Shown here: positions 22,389 through 33,827 of the stretch, in pieces
Numbering within the stretch: the first letter of the stretch is position 1
Layout of the letters: each line of letters starts with the position of its first letter
NCBI GenBank assembly: GCA_026770575.1
Contig: MU657217.1
Location: 187,622-251,621 of the forward strand
Origin: Pelagophyceae sp. CCMP2097
Taxonomy: Eukaryota > Sar > Pelagophyceae
Reading direction: 5' to 3'
Length of the DNA stretch: 64,000 bases
Notes under the pieces: model-generated
Databases searched by the model: none
Seen by the model: only the letters and a program-made list of their open reading frames with translations
Told to the model about the DNA's origin: nothing
Made by a program: the position numbers and the translations under genes

Positions 22389-23359
22389 ATGGACGCCGTC
22401 ACCGAGGCCGCGCGAGCCGTCAAGTCGCAGCCGGCCGACGTTGCCGCGCCGGCGCTCGAGGTGTTTGAGCTGGGCGACCTGCTCGCGCTCATCCTTCGCC
22501 TGGCGGCAGCGCCGGACGCGCTCCTGGTGTCGAAACGCGTCGCTCGAAATGCGTGCGCCGTGGCGCCGGCCGTACGTAAGCTCGTCTGGAATGACCTGAT
22601 TCTGAAGGGCGACGCCATCCTCAAGGGGCACACCTCATTCGTCAGATGCTGCGCGTTCTCGCCCGACGGCGAGCGCATCGTGACGGCGAGCAATGACTGG
22701 ACGGCGCGCCTCTGGGACGCCGAGTCGGGCGCGCTGTTGCTGACGCTCGAGGGGCACACCGGCATCTACAGCTGCGCGTTCTCGCCCGACGGTAAGCGCG
22801 TTGTGACGGCGAGCTTCGACAAGACGGCGCGGCTCTGGGACGCCGAGACAGGCGCGCTGCTGCTGACGCTCAAGGGTCACACCGCTGGCGTCATGAGCTG
22901 CGCCTTCTCTCCCAACGGCAAGCACATCGTGACGGCGAGCTTCGACAAGACGGCGCGGCTTCTGGGACTCCGAGACGGGCGCGCTGCTGATGACGCTCGA
23001 GGGGCACATCGACGCCGTCGTGAGCTGCGTGTTCTCGCCCGACGGCAAGCGCATCGTGACGGCGAGCTACGACCGTACGGCGCGACTCTGGGACGCCGAG
23101 ACGGGCGCACCGCTGCTGACGCTCGCGGGGCACACCGACGGCGTGGAGCTGCGCGTTCTCGCCCGACGGCAAGCGCATCTTGACGGCGAGCCACGACAAG
23201 ACGGCGCGGCTCTGGGACGCCGAGACGGGCGCGCTGCTGCTGACACTCGAGGGTCACTCTAGCAGCGTCATGATCTGCGCGTTCTCGCCCGACGGCAAGC
23301 GCATCGTGTCGGGAAGCCAAGACAACACGGCGCGGCTCTGGGACGTTGGACCTTTGTGA
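22389..23359 (+). pseudogene. WD40-repeat gene copy with two frameshifts
   Basis: An intact start (ATG 22389) leads into the family N-terminus LEVFELGDLLALILRLAA...VRKLVWNDLILKG and then WD40 repeats of the form [36 protein letters not shown]. The frame shifts twice: near 22963 (an extra base, ggcttctgggactc instead of ggctctgggac) and near 23146 (gtggagctgc, bases missing before AGC TGC). Reading across the shifts restores repeats up to GSQDNTARLWD and a stop at 23357-23359. Either this is a recent pseudogene or the repeats were mis-assembled. Intact paralogue: 27004-28098. The repeat 23248-23343 is nearly identical to a segment of the broken copy at 38.7-40.0 kb. Confidence 0.65.
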
Positions 23360-23504
23360 TCTAAATAAATCGTCCGTGCGAGACGACCTGGAGCCCTGCG
23401 TCGAACTTCGAAGCCTTCCAAGGCATGCGCATTTCCGCCCTCGCATATTCCGTTGAAATCTTCCGGTATCTGGCCCATAATCCGGGTCGCCGACTTTGGT
23501 TGCC

Positions 23505-25398
23505 ATGGCCGAGATGGAGAGCTCGGCGGCGCCGGCGGTGCTGCACCTGGGCGTGCACGAGCTGGTGGATGCCATGCACGCCGAGCACGGCCTGCGCAAT
23601 GTTGGGGACGCTGGGGACGTTGAAGCTTATCGGACTTACAGGCGTTACTGCGTGCGCCGCATCCGCCGCGCGAGGAAGGCTTTAAAGCTGTCATGCGGCA
23701 AAGGCAAGCTCTTCGCCAAGAAAGACGTCACGCTCGAACTGGGAGAAACTTTGACCAACGCGCACCTCGAGCTTGCCCTCTCACTTGTAAGCCTCCGGAG
23801 AGGGAAGAGGCCACCTCTGCGCAGAGTCGACGAACTGCTCTTCGTAGGCAGAGCGCAACTGGGCGTGCAGCGTGGAGCTGCGCCTCTCTTCGCTGCAAAA
23901 GTTGAAGAAAGGGGCCTTTGCGGACGCCGCGGACGCTGACGCGGACGACGTCGCGGCCAAAAAAGGGTCTATCGCGCGGCGCGCGCGCAAGCGCATCGCC
24001 GCCGCCTCGGCAGAGGCGCAGCAGCTGCTGACAGTGTGCGAGGGCCGCGCCGACGCCTCGACGGCGCTGGAGGCTAAGGCTTACTCTTTATGGCTCCAGG
24101 GCCTCTCCCTGGAGCTCGGCGGCGCCGTCTCGGCGGAAGCGGCCTGCGACGCCCTCAAGGCGGCGCGGCGCATTTACGCCGACGTGGCCGTGTCTTCGAA
24201 ACTGCCGCATGAACAAGACGTGTTCGCCAAGCGCAAGGCGCGCTGCGACGCGGCCTTACGGCGGTGCGAGTACGCCATGCAGCTCGCCGGCCTGCGCGCC
24301 GCTGAAGACGAGGAGGACGACGAGGCCGAAACGGTCGTCGCGGCGAAGGACGGTGATGCAGCTGTGGAGTGGTGTGGGACTCAAATTCCTGTCACGCACG
24401 ACAAGCTCGCGGAGCGGCTGCGCGCGGCTAAATTGGTGGGCGTGGCGCCGTCGTCGCTGCTGGCGCCGGCGTCGGTGGATGAGGACCGGTCGGATGCTCT
24501 TTATTCCATGAGGATTGCTCAGCTGGACGATTGCGTGAAAGCTGTGGGAGACGAGTCTCTGCGAGTCTGCGGCGCGCACGCCGGCGGCGAAAAGGTCGAG
24601 GCGCAACGGCGCGCCTTTGAGCTTTTAAGGGCGCGTTGTGCTTACGAGAAGCTGGTTTTCATGGCGCGCAGGGCCCAGGGCGCCGTCGAGGCGCACGAGG
24701 CTGCGGCGTGGCAGCGATCGACTTTGAAAGCGGTGGCTATGGCTTTGTCGAAAGGCGTATACGTGGCGGAGGCACCGGACGACGTGGTGCACCTCTACGA
24801 TCAGCTTCTTCAGATAGCTGATGAAATGTCCAAACTCGCCGGCGTCTCCGACGCCGGCGACGGCGACGCCGAGCTGCGCGAACATCTGGAGTGCCGCACG
24901 GCGACTCTTAGAGCTCTGCGGTGCTTTTACTTGGCAGAGGTCTACGGCGCGGACGGCACGGAAGACGGCGACGCAAAGGCCGCCGCTCTACGCCGCCACA
25001 CCATCGCTTTGGCGGAGCGCGCCACTTTGGAAGCCGAGGCCTGCGGCGACGACGCCACCGCCGTGGCCATGGCCAAGCTGGCCGACGAGACACGCGCCTC
25101 GCGCGTTCGCGCTCGGGCGGTGAAACAGCTGCAAGCGCTGCAGGCCGCGCTCGCCGCCGACGCCGACCAGCGCAGACCCGTGGACCTGGCGGACCGCGCG
25201 CACGCCTACGCGAAGCACGGCGCCGACGCCTCGCCGCCCTTTGGCATCGCGTCGCTGCCGCCGCGGCCGCGGCCCTTGGCGGTCAAGCCGCTCCTCTTCG
25301 ATATCGCGTCGAACCACATGGCGTACCCCAAGCTGGAGAAGGACGCGGCGCCCGAGGCCGGCAAGCGCGGAGGCCTCTTTGGATGGTTCCGCCGCTAG
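23505..25398 (+). CDS. SRP68: Signal recognition particle subunit SRP68
   Basis: Two exons, 23505-23786 and 23848-25398 (donor GTAAGC, acceptor CGTAG, phase 0), give 610 residues. The start ATG 23505 sits in a strong context (TGCCATGG). The N-terminus has HAEHGLRN...YRTYRRYCVRRIRRARKAL, the SRP68 'HGLRHGDYxRYRxYCxRRLRRLRK' RNA-binding block. The second exon opens with AERNWACSVELRLSSLQKL, the family 'AERAWAYAMqL' block. The C-terminus LLFDIASNHMAYPKLEK...GLFGWFRR matches the conserved SRP72-interacting end. SRP68 binds 7SL RNA with SRP72 for ER co-translational targeting. The length is typical. Confidence 0.9.
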
Positions 25399-25625
25399 GA
25401 ATCTGGAGGCAACCGCCCTAAAAGATGTTTCACGCGACTCTTCGTCTTGCGTGCTCGGGGTCCGCCCCGGCCGCCGCACGGAGCCCCGGAGTGCGTGGAT
25501 CCTCTCGCCTCACACCAGCGGCCCTTGGGTCCACTTTGTTCCACGGTGGTTGGAAGTCGTTTTCCTGGTTTTCAAACCGCGTTTTTTGGCGAAGCCTCGT
25601 CCGCTCCGAGGCGAGGCGGCAGGCC

Positions 25626-26900
25626 ATGTACCACGCGGAGAACCGGCATGGCGTCGAGATGGTGGAGATCAAGTCGTCGTTGTGGCTCCAGATCGCCATG
25701 TAAGGCTTGCAATGGTGTGGGTTCCTCCTATAGACCCAAACCTATAGACCCAAACCCATCGTCCTATAGGTACTACCAGGCCATGTTCTCCTTCCTCTAC
25801 TTCGTCGTCACGGGCGGCTGCCTGCTCAACAAGCTCTACAACTACGAGATCTCCTATGTGATCCAGCTGCTGGCCTGCCCGATCTTTTTGTTGTGGTCGT
25901 TTACGGAAGTCGTCCGCGTCGGGCTCGGTGCGGCCTCATAGTGACGCGTTTGTTGTGTGACGCGCGAGTAGGCTACGTCGGGAACCTGACGGAGCGCGTG
26001 CCCATGATCTCGGCCTTCCTGCTGCTGACCATATTCCCGCAGTTTGTCGCGGTCATGTTTTTCACGTTTCTTTCGGTGCCAATCTTCCCGTTCGACACGG
26101 CCGCCGGCGGCATCATGATAATCATGCTCCTCGTCGAACTCGTCATCGGCAGAATCACGCGCGTGCCCCACAAAGCCGCAAAGGCCGCGCCCACCAGACG
26201 CCTTTCGAACGCGCAGGCTCAACCTACTGATCAAGCGCCAAACGGCCCAGTTCTTCCGACTCTGCCAGGAGGAGGCGGCGAAGAGCGGTGTCCCTGGAAA
26301 CCGTCGCAGCACGGCGGGCGGCACCCGAGGGTGCGCCGGAGAGACCCGAATCGTGGGACTCAAAAGACGGTGCCCCGAGCGCGGCGCCGTCAATGCCGCT
26401 TCAGGCGCTCAGCGTCCGCCCCGCGTCTTCGCTCGCCGAGGGTCGCGCGCGGCCGCTCGCGACGGCTGCATCGGCGGCGGCGGTGCTCCTCAGCTCGTCC
26501 CGCACACTCGACCGAGACCAGCCACGGCACGCACCCGCGTCAAACGGCGATCACAGAGGCCAGATGCACGCTGAGCGGGTCGTTGCTTTCATTCGCGAGA
26601 AAACGGGTGCCTTTTGACCGTCCTTGTAGGGCGCGGAACCGCCTCTCGTCTTCTTTGCGCGACCTGCCGACCGTCGACGCGGCGGAGGAGGACGAACCCG
26701 GCGAGGCGCCAGCGCCAGCGGTCGCGGCGCCGTCGCGCGCGCAGCTGCGGCGCCGGACGACGACTTCTCGCGGCGACGTCGACTTGGACCCCCAGGAAGC
26801 GCGCGGCCTCCTCGACTCGCCAAACGACGCGCACAACCCCATGCTTGACCGCGCCCTCGACGGGCCGCGATCACGCGACGAAGGCGACGCCAACTCATAA
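25626..26900 (+). CDS. TMEM17-like ciliary transition-zone membrane protein
   Basis: Exons 25626(or earlier)-25699, 25770-25927 and from 25972. Introns are only 70 and 44 nt (donors GTAAGG and GTGCGG), and both joins keep phase. Four membrane segments are visible: AMFSFLYFVVTGGCLL, SYVIQLLACPIFLLW, ISAFLLLTIFPQFVAVMFF and GGIMIIMLLVELVIG. The joined block EVVRVGLGYVGNLTERVP matches the Tmemb_17 family (TMEM17/TMEM216/TMEM138) consensus 'E..RL.lGy.GNL.E.vp'. These proteins sit at the ciliary transition zone in the MKS module. The long tail to TAG/TAA near 26900 stays open but is Arg-rich; its last ~80 residues (LPTVDAAEEDEPGEAPAP...) look coding, and the middle may hide an intron. Confidence 0.65.
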
Positions 26901-27003
26901 GACACACCGAGCGAATTTTCTCAAAAAGGCCCCGCGCTGGTCTCCCGCCGAGGCCAGAGTCAGAGGAAACACGCTTAGGGTGCGAGGACAAGACGGCGCG
27001 CGC

Positions 27004-28098
27004 TTAGGGTGCGACGCTCCAGAGCCGCGCCGTCTTGTCCTCGCACGCAATCAAGACGCGCTTGCCGTCGGGCGAGAACGCGCAGCCGTTGACCCAGGCC
27101 GCGTGCCCCCGGAGCGTCGCCTGCAGCGCGCCCGTCTCGGCGTCCCAGAGCCGCGCCGTCTTGTCAAAGCTCGCCGTGACGACGCGCTTGCCGTCGGGTG
27201 AAAAGGAACAGCTGTTGACCCAGCCCGTGTGCCCTCGGAGGGTCGTCAGCAGAGCGCCCGTCTCCGCGTCCCAGAGCCGCGCCGTCTTGCCGCTGCTCGC
27301 CGTCGCGACGCGCTTGCCGTCGGGCGAGAACGCGCAGCTCTTGACGGGGGCCGTGTGCCCGTGGAGCGTCGTCTGCAGCGCGCCTGTCTTGGCGTCCCAG
27401 AGCCGCGCCGTCCAGTCGCCGCTCGCCGTCGCGATGCGCTTACCGTCGGGCGAGAAGACGCAGCTCATGACGTAGCACGTGTGGCCCTCGAACTTCAGCA
27501 GCAGCGCGCCCGTCTCGGCGTCCCAGAGCCGCACCGCCCCGTCGCGGCTCGCCGTCACGACGCGCAGGCCGTCGGGCGAGAACGCGCAGCTCATGACGTC
27601 GCCGTCGTGCCCCTCGAGCGACAGCAGCGGCGCGCCCGTCTCGGCGTCCCAGAGCCGCGCCGTCTTGTCGCTGCTCGCCGTCGCGACGCGCGTGCTGTCG
27701 AGCGAGACGGCGCAGCACCAGACGGCGCTAGTGTGGCCCTCGAACGTCGTCGTCAGCGCGCCCGTCTCGGCGTCCCAGAGCCGCGCCGTCCAGTCGCCGC
27801 TTGCGGTGAGGATGTGCGCGCCGTCGGGCGAGGCGGCGCAGCTGAAGACGGGGCCGGTGTGGCCCTTGAGGACGGCGCGGCCCTGGGCGATGCGGTCCTG
27901 CCAGACGAGGCGGCGCACGGTTTCGGCGACGACGCGTGCGTCTCGCGCGGCGCCCTTGGAGACGAGGAGCGCGTTGGGCGACGCCGCGAGTCGGAGGACT
28001 TGCGCGACGAGGTCCGGCTGCTCGAGGACGGCGGCGACGGCGGCGCCGTTTTGGCGGATCTTGGCCCCGCGCGGCGAAATGCCCTCGCCCAAAGACAT
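27004..28098 (-). CDS. Intact seven-repeat WD40 protein of a local multi-copy family
   Basis: A single exon of 364 residues with ATG at 28098. Residues 1-75 are helical (AAVLEQPDLVAQVLRLAAS...VRRLVWQDRIAQG), the F-box-sized leader shared by all copies here. Seven WD40 repeats follow, e.g. [36 protein letters not shown] and [15 protein letters not shown]. They are so alike at DNA level that they must have been homogenised recently. Seven blades would close a propeller scaffold for protein interaction; partners are unknown. It is the only unbroken copy in the window (others: 22389-23359, 38743-39954, 56747-57076). Confidence 0.8.
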   Translation of the reverse strand: MSLGEGISPRGAKIRQNGAAVAAVLEQPDLVAQVLRLAASPNALLVSKGAARDARVVAETVRRLVWQDRIAQGRAVLKGHTGPVFSCAASPDGAHILTASGDWTARLWDAETGALTTTFEGHTSAVWCCAVSLDSTRVATASSDKTARLWDAETGAPLLSLEGHDGDVMSCAFSPDGLRVVTASRDGAVRLWDAETGALLLKFEGHTCYVMSCVFSPDGKRIATASGDWTARLWDAKTGALQTTLHGHTAPVKSCAFSPDGKRVATASSGKTARLWDAETGALLTTLRGHTGWVNSCSFSPDGKRVVTASFDKTARLWDAETGALQATLRGHAAWVNGCAFSPDGKRVLIACEDKTARLWSVAP

Positions 28099-28498
28099 TT
28101 TGCCCGGGCTGGAGTGCCGCGCCGTCGCGGGCTCGCGCGCCGTGCCTCGACCGTCCGAACGTTCGAAGAACCTCTGCAGAGCACGGTGAGGATTCGGCGA
28201 GGTGCTCTGCAGAACAATTTAAACCGGAAAATTTTAATTTAAATCTTGCGCTTCGCATGCGTCACGTACGTGCAGTACCGGGTAATGCCAATTAAATTCC
28301 GAGATTTCCCGGGTACTTCGAGGGACGTCATCGATTGGGCGCGTGTTCGATGCCACCTTCGACGTAGTCGAACGATTATGTACGCTCTCACTCGAGCTCT
28401 TGCCCAAAGGAGTGGCATTGTTCGAGACTTGTACATGTTCGCGTTGACCGCTCGACAATGATTGAAAACCGAAATGTGTTAGTCGGGTCTTACGACGG
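28099..28498. other. intergenic, lower GC
   Basis: AT-richer spacer between the WD40 gene and FAM227. It contains a ggtgctctgcag / ctctgcagagcac near-inverted repeat around 28174-28212 and an AT block at 28215-28245. No gene seen. Confidence 0.4.
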
Positions 28499-29809
28499 TC
28501 ACGGCGCGCCCCCTCGCGCCTCTGCTCGCTTGAGTTCCCTGCTTTTCACGAGGTTTGAAGCGTACTCGCGCAAAGTGTCCGAAGAAGTAATCTTCCTCTC
28601 TTCCGCGTCGCTTTTTGCCGTAATCCGAGCGCGCTCGCGGGAGAACTCGAGAAGCTCCTTGCCAGCCTCGGCTTTCTGCTTGGCGTACGTGTCCAAGGCG
28701 TCGCGCCGTAAAACAGCAGACGCGTGCAGCACCTCTTCCACGACCAAAGGAGATTTTGGCGCGTTGCGCACGGCCCGCGAGACGCGCCGGCGCACGGCCT
28801 CGCGGTCCTGCTCGGGCACGTGGTGCGCGACGAAATGAGAAACGCGAGAAGTTTCCAAAGTCAGGCCCAGCTTGACTCGGAGGCACTGCGGCGACTCCAG
28901 CTCCTTGTCGTCCAGGAACCGCTGCATGAACGGCGAGTGGTCCAAAGTATAAGACGCGCGCACGAGCGGCCCGTCGGCGCGCGGCGAAGCTTCGCCGCGC
29001 GGCCGCCGGCCTTTGGGCCCGCCCAGCCCGCCGCGCGGCCCGAGCGCGGAGCGCGCGCTCGCCGCCGCCGCGTCGCCGCCCGGCGCGACGCCGGCGAGTC
29101 GGCGCGAGTCTTGATGATGTTTTGCGGCCTTTTTGCAAGTTGCGTCGTCGGCGGCGTGAATTACCCAATGATCATCCGGGACTTGCCGAGGCCGAATCCC
29201 CGAAGTCCACTCGGCGCATAATGCCACCACGTGCCGCTTTAGCACGGCGTCGTCGTGGAAAGCCTCGCGTCGGCGCGGGTACGCCGCCGCGAGGGTCAAG
29301 AGGATTGTTTGGGCCAGCAACTCGTACAACGACGCGCCCAGGAAGCGGTCCTTCCTCCTAGGGGAGACTCTGCGCGATAAAGCAACGTACGACTGCGCCA
29401 TGGCGCCGAATAAGGCGTCTTCGCTGTAGCGCCGTCGCTGGGAAGCGCCGTCGTCGTTTTCGACGTTGTCGAACGCCTCGCCGCGGTCGCGCTTCTCCAG
29501 CACGTGTGAATGAACCCACCAAAACCCGTCCGTCGCCAGCGCTGCAAACTCGCGGGTCTGCATCAATCGGCGCCATGCCACGGCGCCCTCGCCGGCGGCG
29601 AACGGCGCGTCTCTTAGAGCGGCTTCCGTGATGATGCCAAAGTGCACGTTCCTCGGCAAAGGCCGCCGGCCCGCCATAATTTCGGGCGGCGAAGCCTGCC
29701 GCTCCCGGAAGGAGACGGACCTAGACATCGGCGCCACCGCCGGCGACGCCGGCGCAGGGGCGCCGCCGGCATCGCCGGCGTCAGGGACTTCGGTGATCAG
29801 CGTCGGCAT
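28499..29809 (-). CDS. FAM227-like protein (FWWh domain)
   Basis: A single exon of 436 residues (ATG 29809, stop at 28499-28501). After a Pro/Ala-rich start, residues ~45-260 match the FWWh domain of FAM227A/B: LPRNVHFGIITEAALRD, WRRLM, then FWWVHSHVLEK at ~96-106, YELLAQTILLTLAAAYP and ALCAEWTSGIRP. Further on, RASYTLDHSPFMQRFL is the family's second block. The C-terminus is a charged helix. FAM227 proteins are conserved mainly in ciliated eukaryotes and are found in sperm and cilia; their biochemical role is not established. The domain call is strong. Confidence 0.8.
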   Translation of the reverse strand: MPTLITEVPDAGDAGGAPAPASPAVAPMSRSVSFRERQASPPEIMAGRRPLPRNVHFGIITEAALRDAPFAAGEGAVAWRRLMQTREFAALATDGFWWVHSHVLEKRDRGEAFDNVENDDGASQRRRYSEDALFGAMAQSYVALSRRVSPRRKDRFLGASLYELLAQTILLTLAAAYPRRREAFHDDAVLKRHVVALCAEWTSGIRPRQVPDDHWVIHAADDATCKKAAKHHQDSRRLAGVAPGGDAAAASARSALGPRGGLGGPKGRRPRGEASPRADGPLVRASYTLDHSPFMQRFLDDKELESPQCLRVKLGLTLETSRVSHFVAHHVPEQDREAVRRRVSRAVRNAPKSPLVVEEVLHASAVLRRDALDTYAKQKAEAGKELLEFSRERARITAKSDAEERKITSSDTLREYASNLVKSRELKRAEARGGAP

Positions 29810-30293
29810 CGCGAGACGGACGAGCGACGGAAGGGCGCCGCCGCGGGGCGGCCGCTCGCCGCCGGCCTCTTCTGTTATGCACTGAGGCTGCTACAGCCTC
29901 GAGCGCGGGTCGCCGCCGTGCGCGCGGCGCCGTAATCCGTTGCGTGGACTGCACGGACTAACGCGGGGAAACCCGGACCCGCGAGAATGTTTTTTTTTGG
30001 AGGACCCGGAACTGCTTTTTTGAGACCATCTGCCCAGGGTTGGGTGGGCTCGTCTTCACAGGTCTGCCCGTCGCCCCCCGTCAAGACCGGCGCTGCCAGA
30101 GTCTTGGCGGGACCAGTCTTAGGGTTGCTTGCTTAAGCTTAGGGTTAGGGTTCCCGCTCCACGTTCAGTTCTTTCGTTTGCGAAGTTCTGACGAAATTTC
30201 CACGAATGCAATTTATTTAGAAGGTCGGCAAACGACCTAGAAAAACGTGTTTTCAGCAAGCCCTTCGCGGCATCGCCCTCCCGGCGCCGCGTC
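29810..30293. other. intergenic with a telomere-like motif
   Basis: Divergent 5' region between FAM227 and the aminotransferase. At 30118-30153 the sequence reads ttagggttgcttgcttaagcttagggttagggtt, i.e. three TTAGGG units. A T-run (ttttttttgg) lies at 29991. No gene seen. Confidence 0.5.
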
Positions 30294-32058
30294 ATGCGTG
30301 TCATGGCGGTGCGCCGCGCGCTGGGGCGGCGGCTCTCCTCGGCGGCGGCGGCGCCGGCGGGGTTGTCTGAGCTGCAGCAGAAAAATGCGGACCACCTCTG
30401 GCACCCGATGACGAACCAAAAGGCCTGGACCGAGGGCACGGCCAAGGCCCCTCCGCCCGTCGTCAAGGCCCGCGGCGTCACGCTCCACCGCGCAGACGGC
30501 TCCACGCTCATCGACGGCATCGGTGCGCCACCATGCGCAGAAGTCGGCGGGGCGCGGGTGGCGCGTTCGAAATCGAGCGGCGATGCCACGGGGTGCCGCG
30601 GTCGACGTGGCGGGCGCTGCAAAGATGCGACAACGATTAGGTGGCCTGTGGTGCGTCAACGCCGGCTACGGCCGCTCGGAGCTGGCGGTGCGTGGTATTC
30701 TGCACGAGAACGTTCTTCACAGTTTGAAATGGAAACCCCTATAGGACGTCGCGCGCGACGCGATGATGGACCTGGCTTACCTCTCGCCGGTCATGGGCTC
30801 GGTGCCCTCGATTGAGCTCGCCGCCAAGTTGGGGTCGATGCTGCAGCTCGACGGTGAGACCCCCGCCGTTTGCTCGTCGTCGCCAACCGGGGTCGGCGCG
30901 CCTTTTTATGGCCCTCGCGCGACGCGGAGACCGCCCGACGCGTGAAAAACACCGCGCGCGCCACTGAGATCGTCACTTTTGAAAACTGTAGGCGGGACGC
31001 ACGTCTTCTTCACGGCGTCCGGGTCCGAGGCCAACGAGAGCGCCTTTAAGATGGCGCGCATGTTCCACGTCGTCAACGAGCCCGCGGGCGCGCTGCGCTA
31101 CAAGATCATCGCGCGGCACCGCGCGTACCACGGCAATACCTTGGCCACGATGGCGGCTACCGGTCAGGCGGAGCGCAAGACGGGCTTCGGCCCCATGCCG
31201 GGCGGCTACGTCCACGTCTCGCCGCCGTACCCGTACCGCCGCCACGTCAAACTGACGGAGGAGGAGCACACGGACGAGTTGATTCGACAGCTTGACGAGT
31301 GCATACAGTACGAAGGCAAGGAAACAGTCGCGGCGTTCATCATGGAGCCCTTCATCTCCGGCGGCGGCGTCCTCATCCCCGGCGACGACTACCTCCGCAA
31401 AGTCCGAGCCGTCTGCGACAAGCACGGCGTGTTGCTCATTTTGGACGAGGTGGTGAGTGGGTTTGCGCGCACGGGCAAGATGTTCGGCCACCAGCACTTT
31501 GGAGTCAAGCCCGACATCATGACCATGGCCAAGGGCCTCACGTCGGGCTACATGCCCCTCGCCGCGATTGCGGCGTCGGAAAAGGTCTTCAAGGCCTTTC
31601 AGGGCACGCCCTCTCTCCCGGCGCGCCTCGGCCACTTCCGTCAGATCAACACTTATGGCGGCCACCCCGTGGCCTGCGCCATCGCGCTGAAGAACATTGA
31701 GATCCTGGAGCGCGAGGACTTGGCCGGCGCCGCGCGCGACATGGGGGAGTATCTCAAGCAGGCGCTCCGCGACGCCGTCGGCGACTGCCCGTTCGTCGGA
31801 GACATTCGCGGCAAAGGCCTCCTCGTCGGCGTCGAGCTCGTCACGGACCGCGCCACCAAGGAACCGCTGCCCGAGGCTGTTTGCGCCAAGCTCATTGGCG
31901 CGTGCGCGGCGAGAGGCGTCATCGTGGGCCGCAACGGCTCGACCATCCCGGGCCTCTGCAACGTCTTGATCATCGCGCCGCCGCTCGTCATCACAAAGGA
32001 GGAGTGCGACACCGTCGTCGCGTGCATCAAGGCCGGCCTCGCGGAAGTCGTCGTATGA
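30294..32058 (+). CDS. Class III (omega) aminotransferase, probably mitochondrial
   Basis: Four exons: 30294-30522, 30641-30687, 30745-30853 and 30992-32058, summing to 1,452 nt (483 residues). Donors are GTGCGC, GTGCGT and GTGAGA; phases agree. The N-terminus MRVMAVRRALGRRLSSA is an Arg/Ser/Ala-rich mitochondrial presequence. Family blocks: NADHLWHPMTN, GLWCVNAGYGRSELA (exon 2), FFTASGSEANESAFK (phosphate binding), HRAYHGNTLA, LLILDEVVSGFARTGKMF (cofactor Asp) and MTMAKGLTSGYMPLAA, whose Lys is the PLP Schiff-base residue. It resembles taurine/beta-alanine/GABA:pyruvate transaminases, which open with this 'HLWHPMT' motif. Exact amino donor cannot be told. Confidence 0.85.
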
Positions 32059-32340
32059 CGTCCCCGTCTGCTGTTACGAGCAAGCACCCCTCCACCCGAA
32101 TAACCCGAGGCCCACGGCGCCCGGCAAATGAAATGGATACCAGAGCGTAAAAACGCACTGCAATTTTCAACCGCGCCGCTCGGGGTATCGGCTTAAGGGG
32201 GCCGCGACGTCTGCGCGGACCTTCTTCGTGGAAGCATGATGTCAACAATCAAATCCCTCTTAAGGACCCTGCCTTTGATTGGCCTCCCTCGAGCTCTGTT
32301 CTTCGTTGCGCCACGCGCAGCTCCCCAGAAGACCGCCACA

Positions 32341-33827
32341 ATGAAGACCGCCTGCCTGCTCGTCGGCGTCGTCGCGGCGGAGGTGTACCGGTGCGGCCCC
32401 GGCGTCCAGGAACGCGCGCAGCGGCCGGGGCACTTTTGCTCCCCAAAGAGGCCCGAGGGTTTCATTGGCAGCCCGGGGCGGGGCGCCGCGCCGCTGGCGA
32501 TCGGAGAGGCCCCGCCGTTGGAGACGGTTCGACACTCCGCCAGGGGGGTGGGCCGCCCCCGCTGGCATTTAAGATAAAGCACATTGCCCGCCGTCTCAGA
32601 ATTCAATCTAGGGTGCCCCTCACGAAGAAGGCCATGGACACCTCCGAAACGAAGTACGAGTCCACGCTCTCCGCCGTCCGCAGTGCGTCTTGATCGAAGC
32701 GGCGGGGGGCACGGTGTAGGAGAAAGAGTCTACACAATCTTCCGACGTCCCCCGACGAATCACGCGAGGCGGCGGCGAGTCGGACATCATCATCAAGGAC
32801 TACCAGAACGCGCAGTATTACGGCGAGATAAGCGTGGGCTCTCCGGCGCAGACGATGACGGTGATTTTTGACACTGGCTCTTCGAACCTCTGGGTTCCCA
32901 ACACAAAGAGCTTTTTCTCAAAGCATCGCACCTACGACCACTCTTCCTCAAAGTCCTACGGCGCCAACGGCACCGAATTCAAGATCGAGTACGGCTCCGG
33001 GCCCGTGAGCGGCGTCTACTCGCGCGACAATGTCAAGATCGGTTCTTTCTCGCTCGACAATTACTTGTTCGCAGAGGTGGATAACACCAAGGGCCTCGGC
33101 GTGGGCTACAAGATCGGCAAGTTCGACGGCATCCTCGGCTTGGGGTGGGGCGCCATCTCGGTGGATGGGGTTCAGACGCCTCTGGAAGCTTTGGTGGCTT
33201 CGAAAGTTTTGGACGAAAACGTCTTCGCGTTCGCACTTGGAAACAACGCAGACGGCGAGCTCCTCCTCGGCGGCGTCGACGAGACCAAGTACAGTGGCGA
33301 GTTTGCCTACGTGCCCGTCTCGTCGAAGAGCTACTGGGAAGTCGCCCTCGACGGCGTCTCCATCGACGGCTCGGCCATGACCTCGTCAGTCAAAGCTATC
33401 ATCGACTCTGGCACGTCGCTCCTTGCCGGGCCCAAGGCCGACGTGGAGAAGATCGCAAAGGCCGTGGGGGCCACGCCCTTGGTCGCGGGCGAGTACACCA
33501 TCCCGTGCGACGCCACGGCGCCCGACATCGACTTCATCTTCGGCGGCAAGACGTATGCGCTGCAGTTGGCGGACTACGTGATCAACTCGGGGGGCATGTG
33601 CCTCTTTGGCATGACTGGGATCGACATCCCCGCGCCGAACGGGCCGTTGTGGATCCTCGGCGACGTGCGTTCTTGTTGCATCATATGTGCTGCATCAGAT
33701 TCTCACACGCCGGCGTTAGGTCTTCATGCGCAAGTACTACGTCAAGTTCGACATTGACAACGCGCGCGTCGGCCTCGCCCTCGCCACGACGGCGGCCGTC
33801 GCGGCCGTCGACCCCGTCGTCGCCTAA
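32341..33827 (+). CDS. Pepsin/cathepsin D-type aspartic protease
   Basis: Four exons: 32341-32390, 32612-32682, 32769-33664 and 33720-33827, summing to 1,125 nt (374 residues). Donors are GTGCGG, GTGCGT and GTGCGT; phases agree. It has a signal peptide (TACLLVGVVAAEV) and a short propeptide beginning YRVPLTKK, like pepsinogens. The two catalytic motifs are VIFDTGSSNLWVP and AIIDSGTSLLAGP, with the flap Tyr in EYGSGPVSG and hydrophobic-hydrophobic-Gly before the second half (ILGLGW). The last exon VFMRKYYVKFDIDNARVGLA is the normal family ending. It is likely vacuolar/lysosomal or secreted. An in-frame ATG at 32236 would lengthen the leader; 32341 is preferred because the signal peptide starts there. 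Confidence 0.9.

Noticed and set aside
27229..28242. 337-residue plus-strand open frame
   Set aside because: The mirror of the WD40 repeats. Its apparent 'repeats' ([15 protein letters not shown]) are only the reverse complement of WD40 codons.
30118..30153. Chromosome end
   Set aside because: Only three TTAGGG units, with genes continuing on both sides, so this is interstitial.
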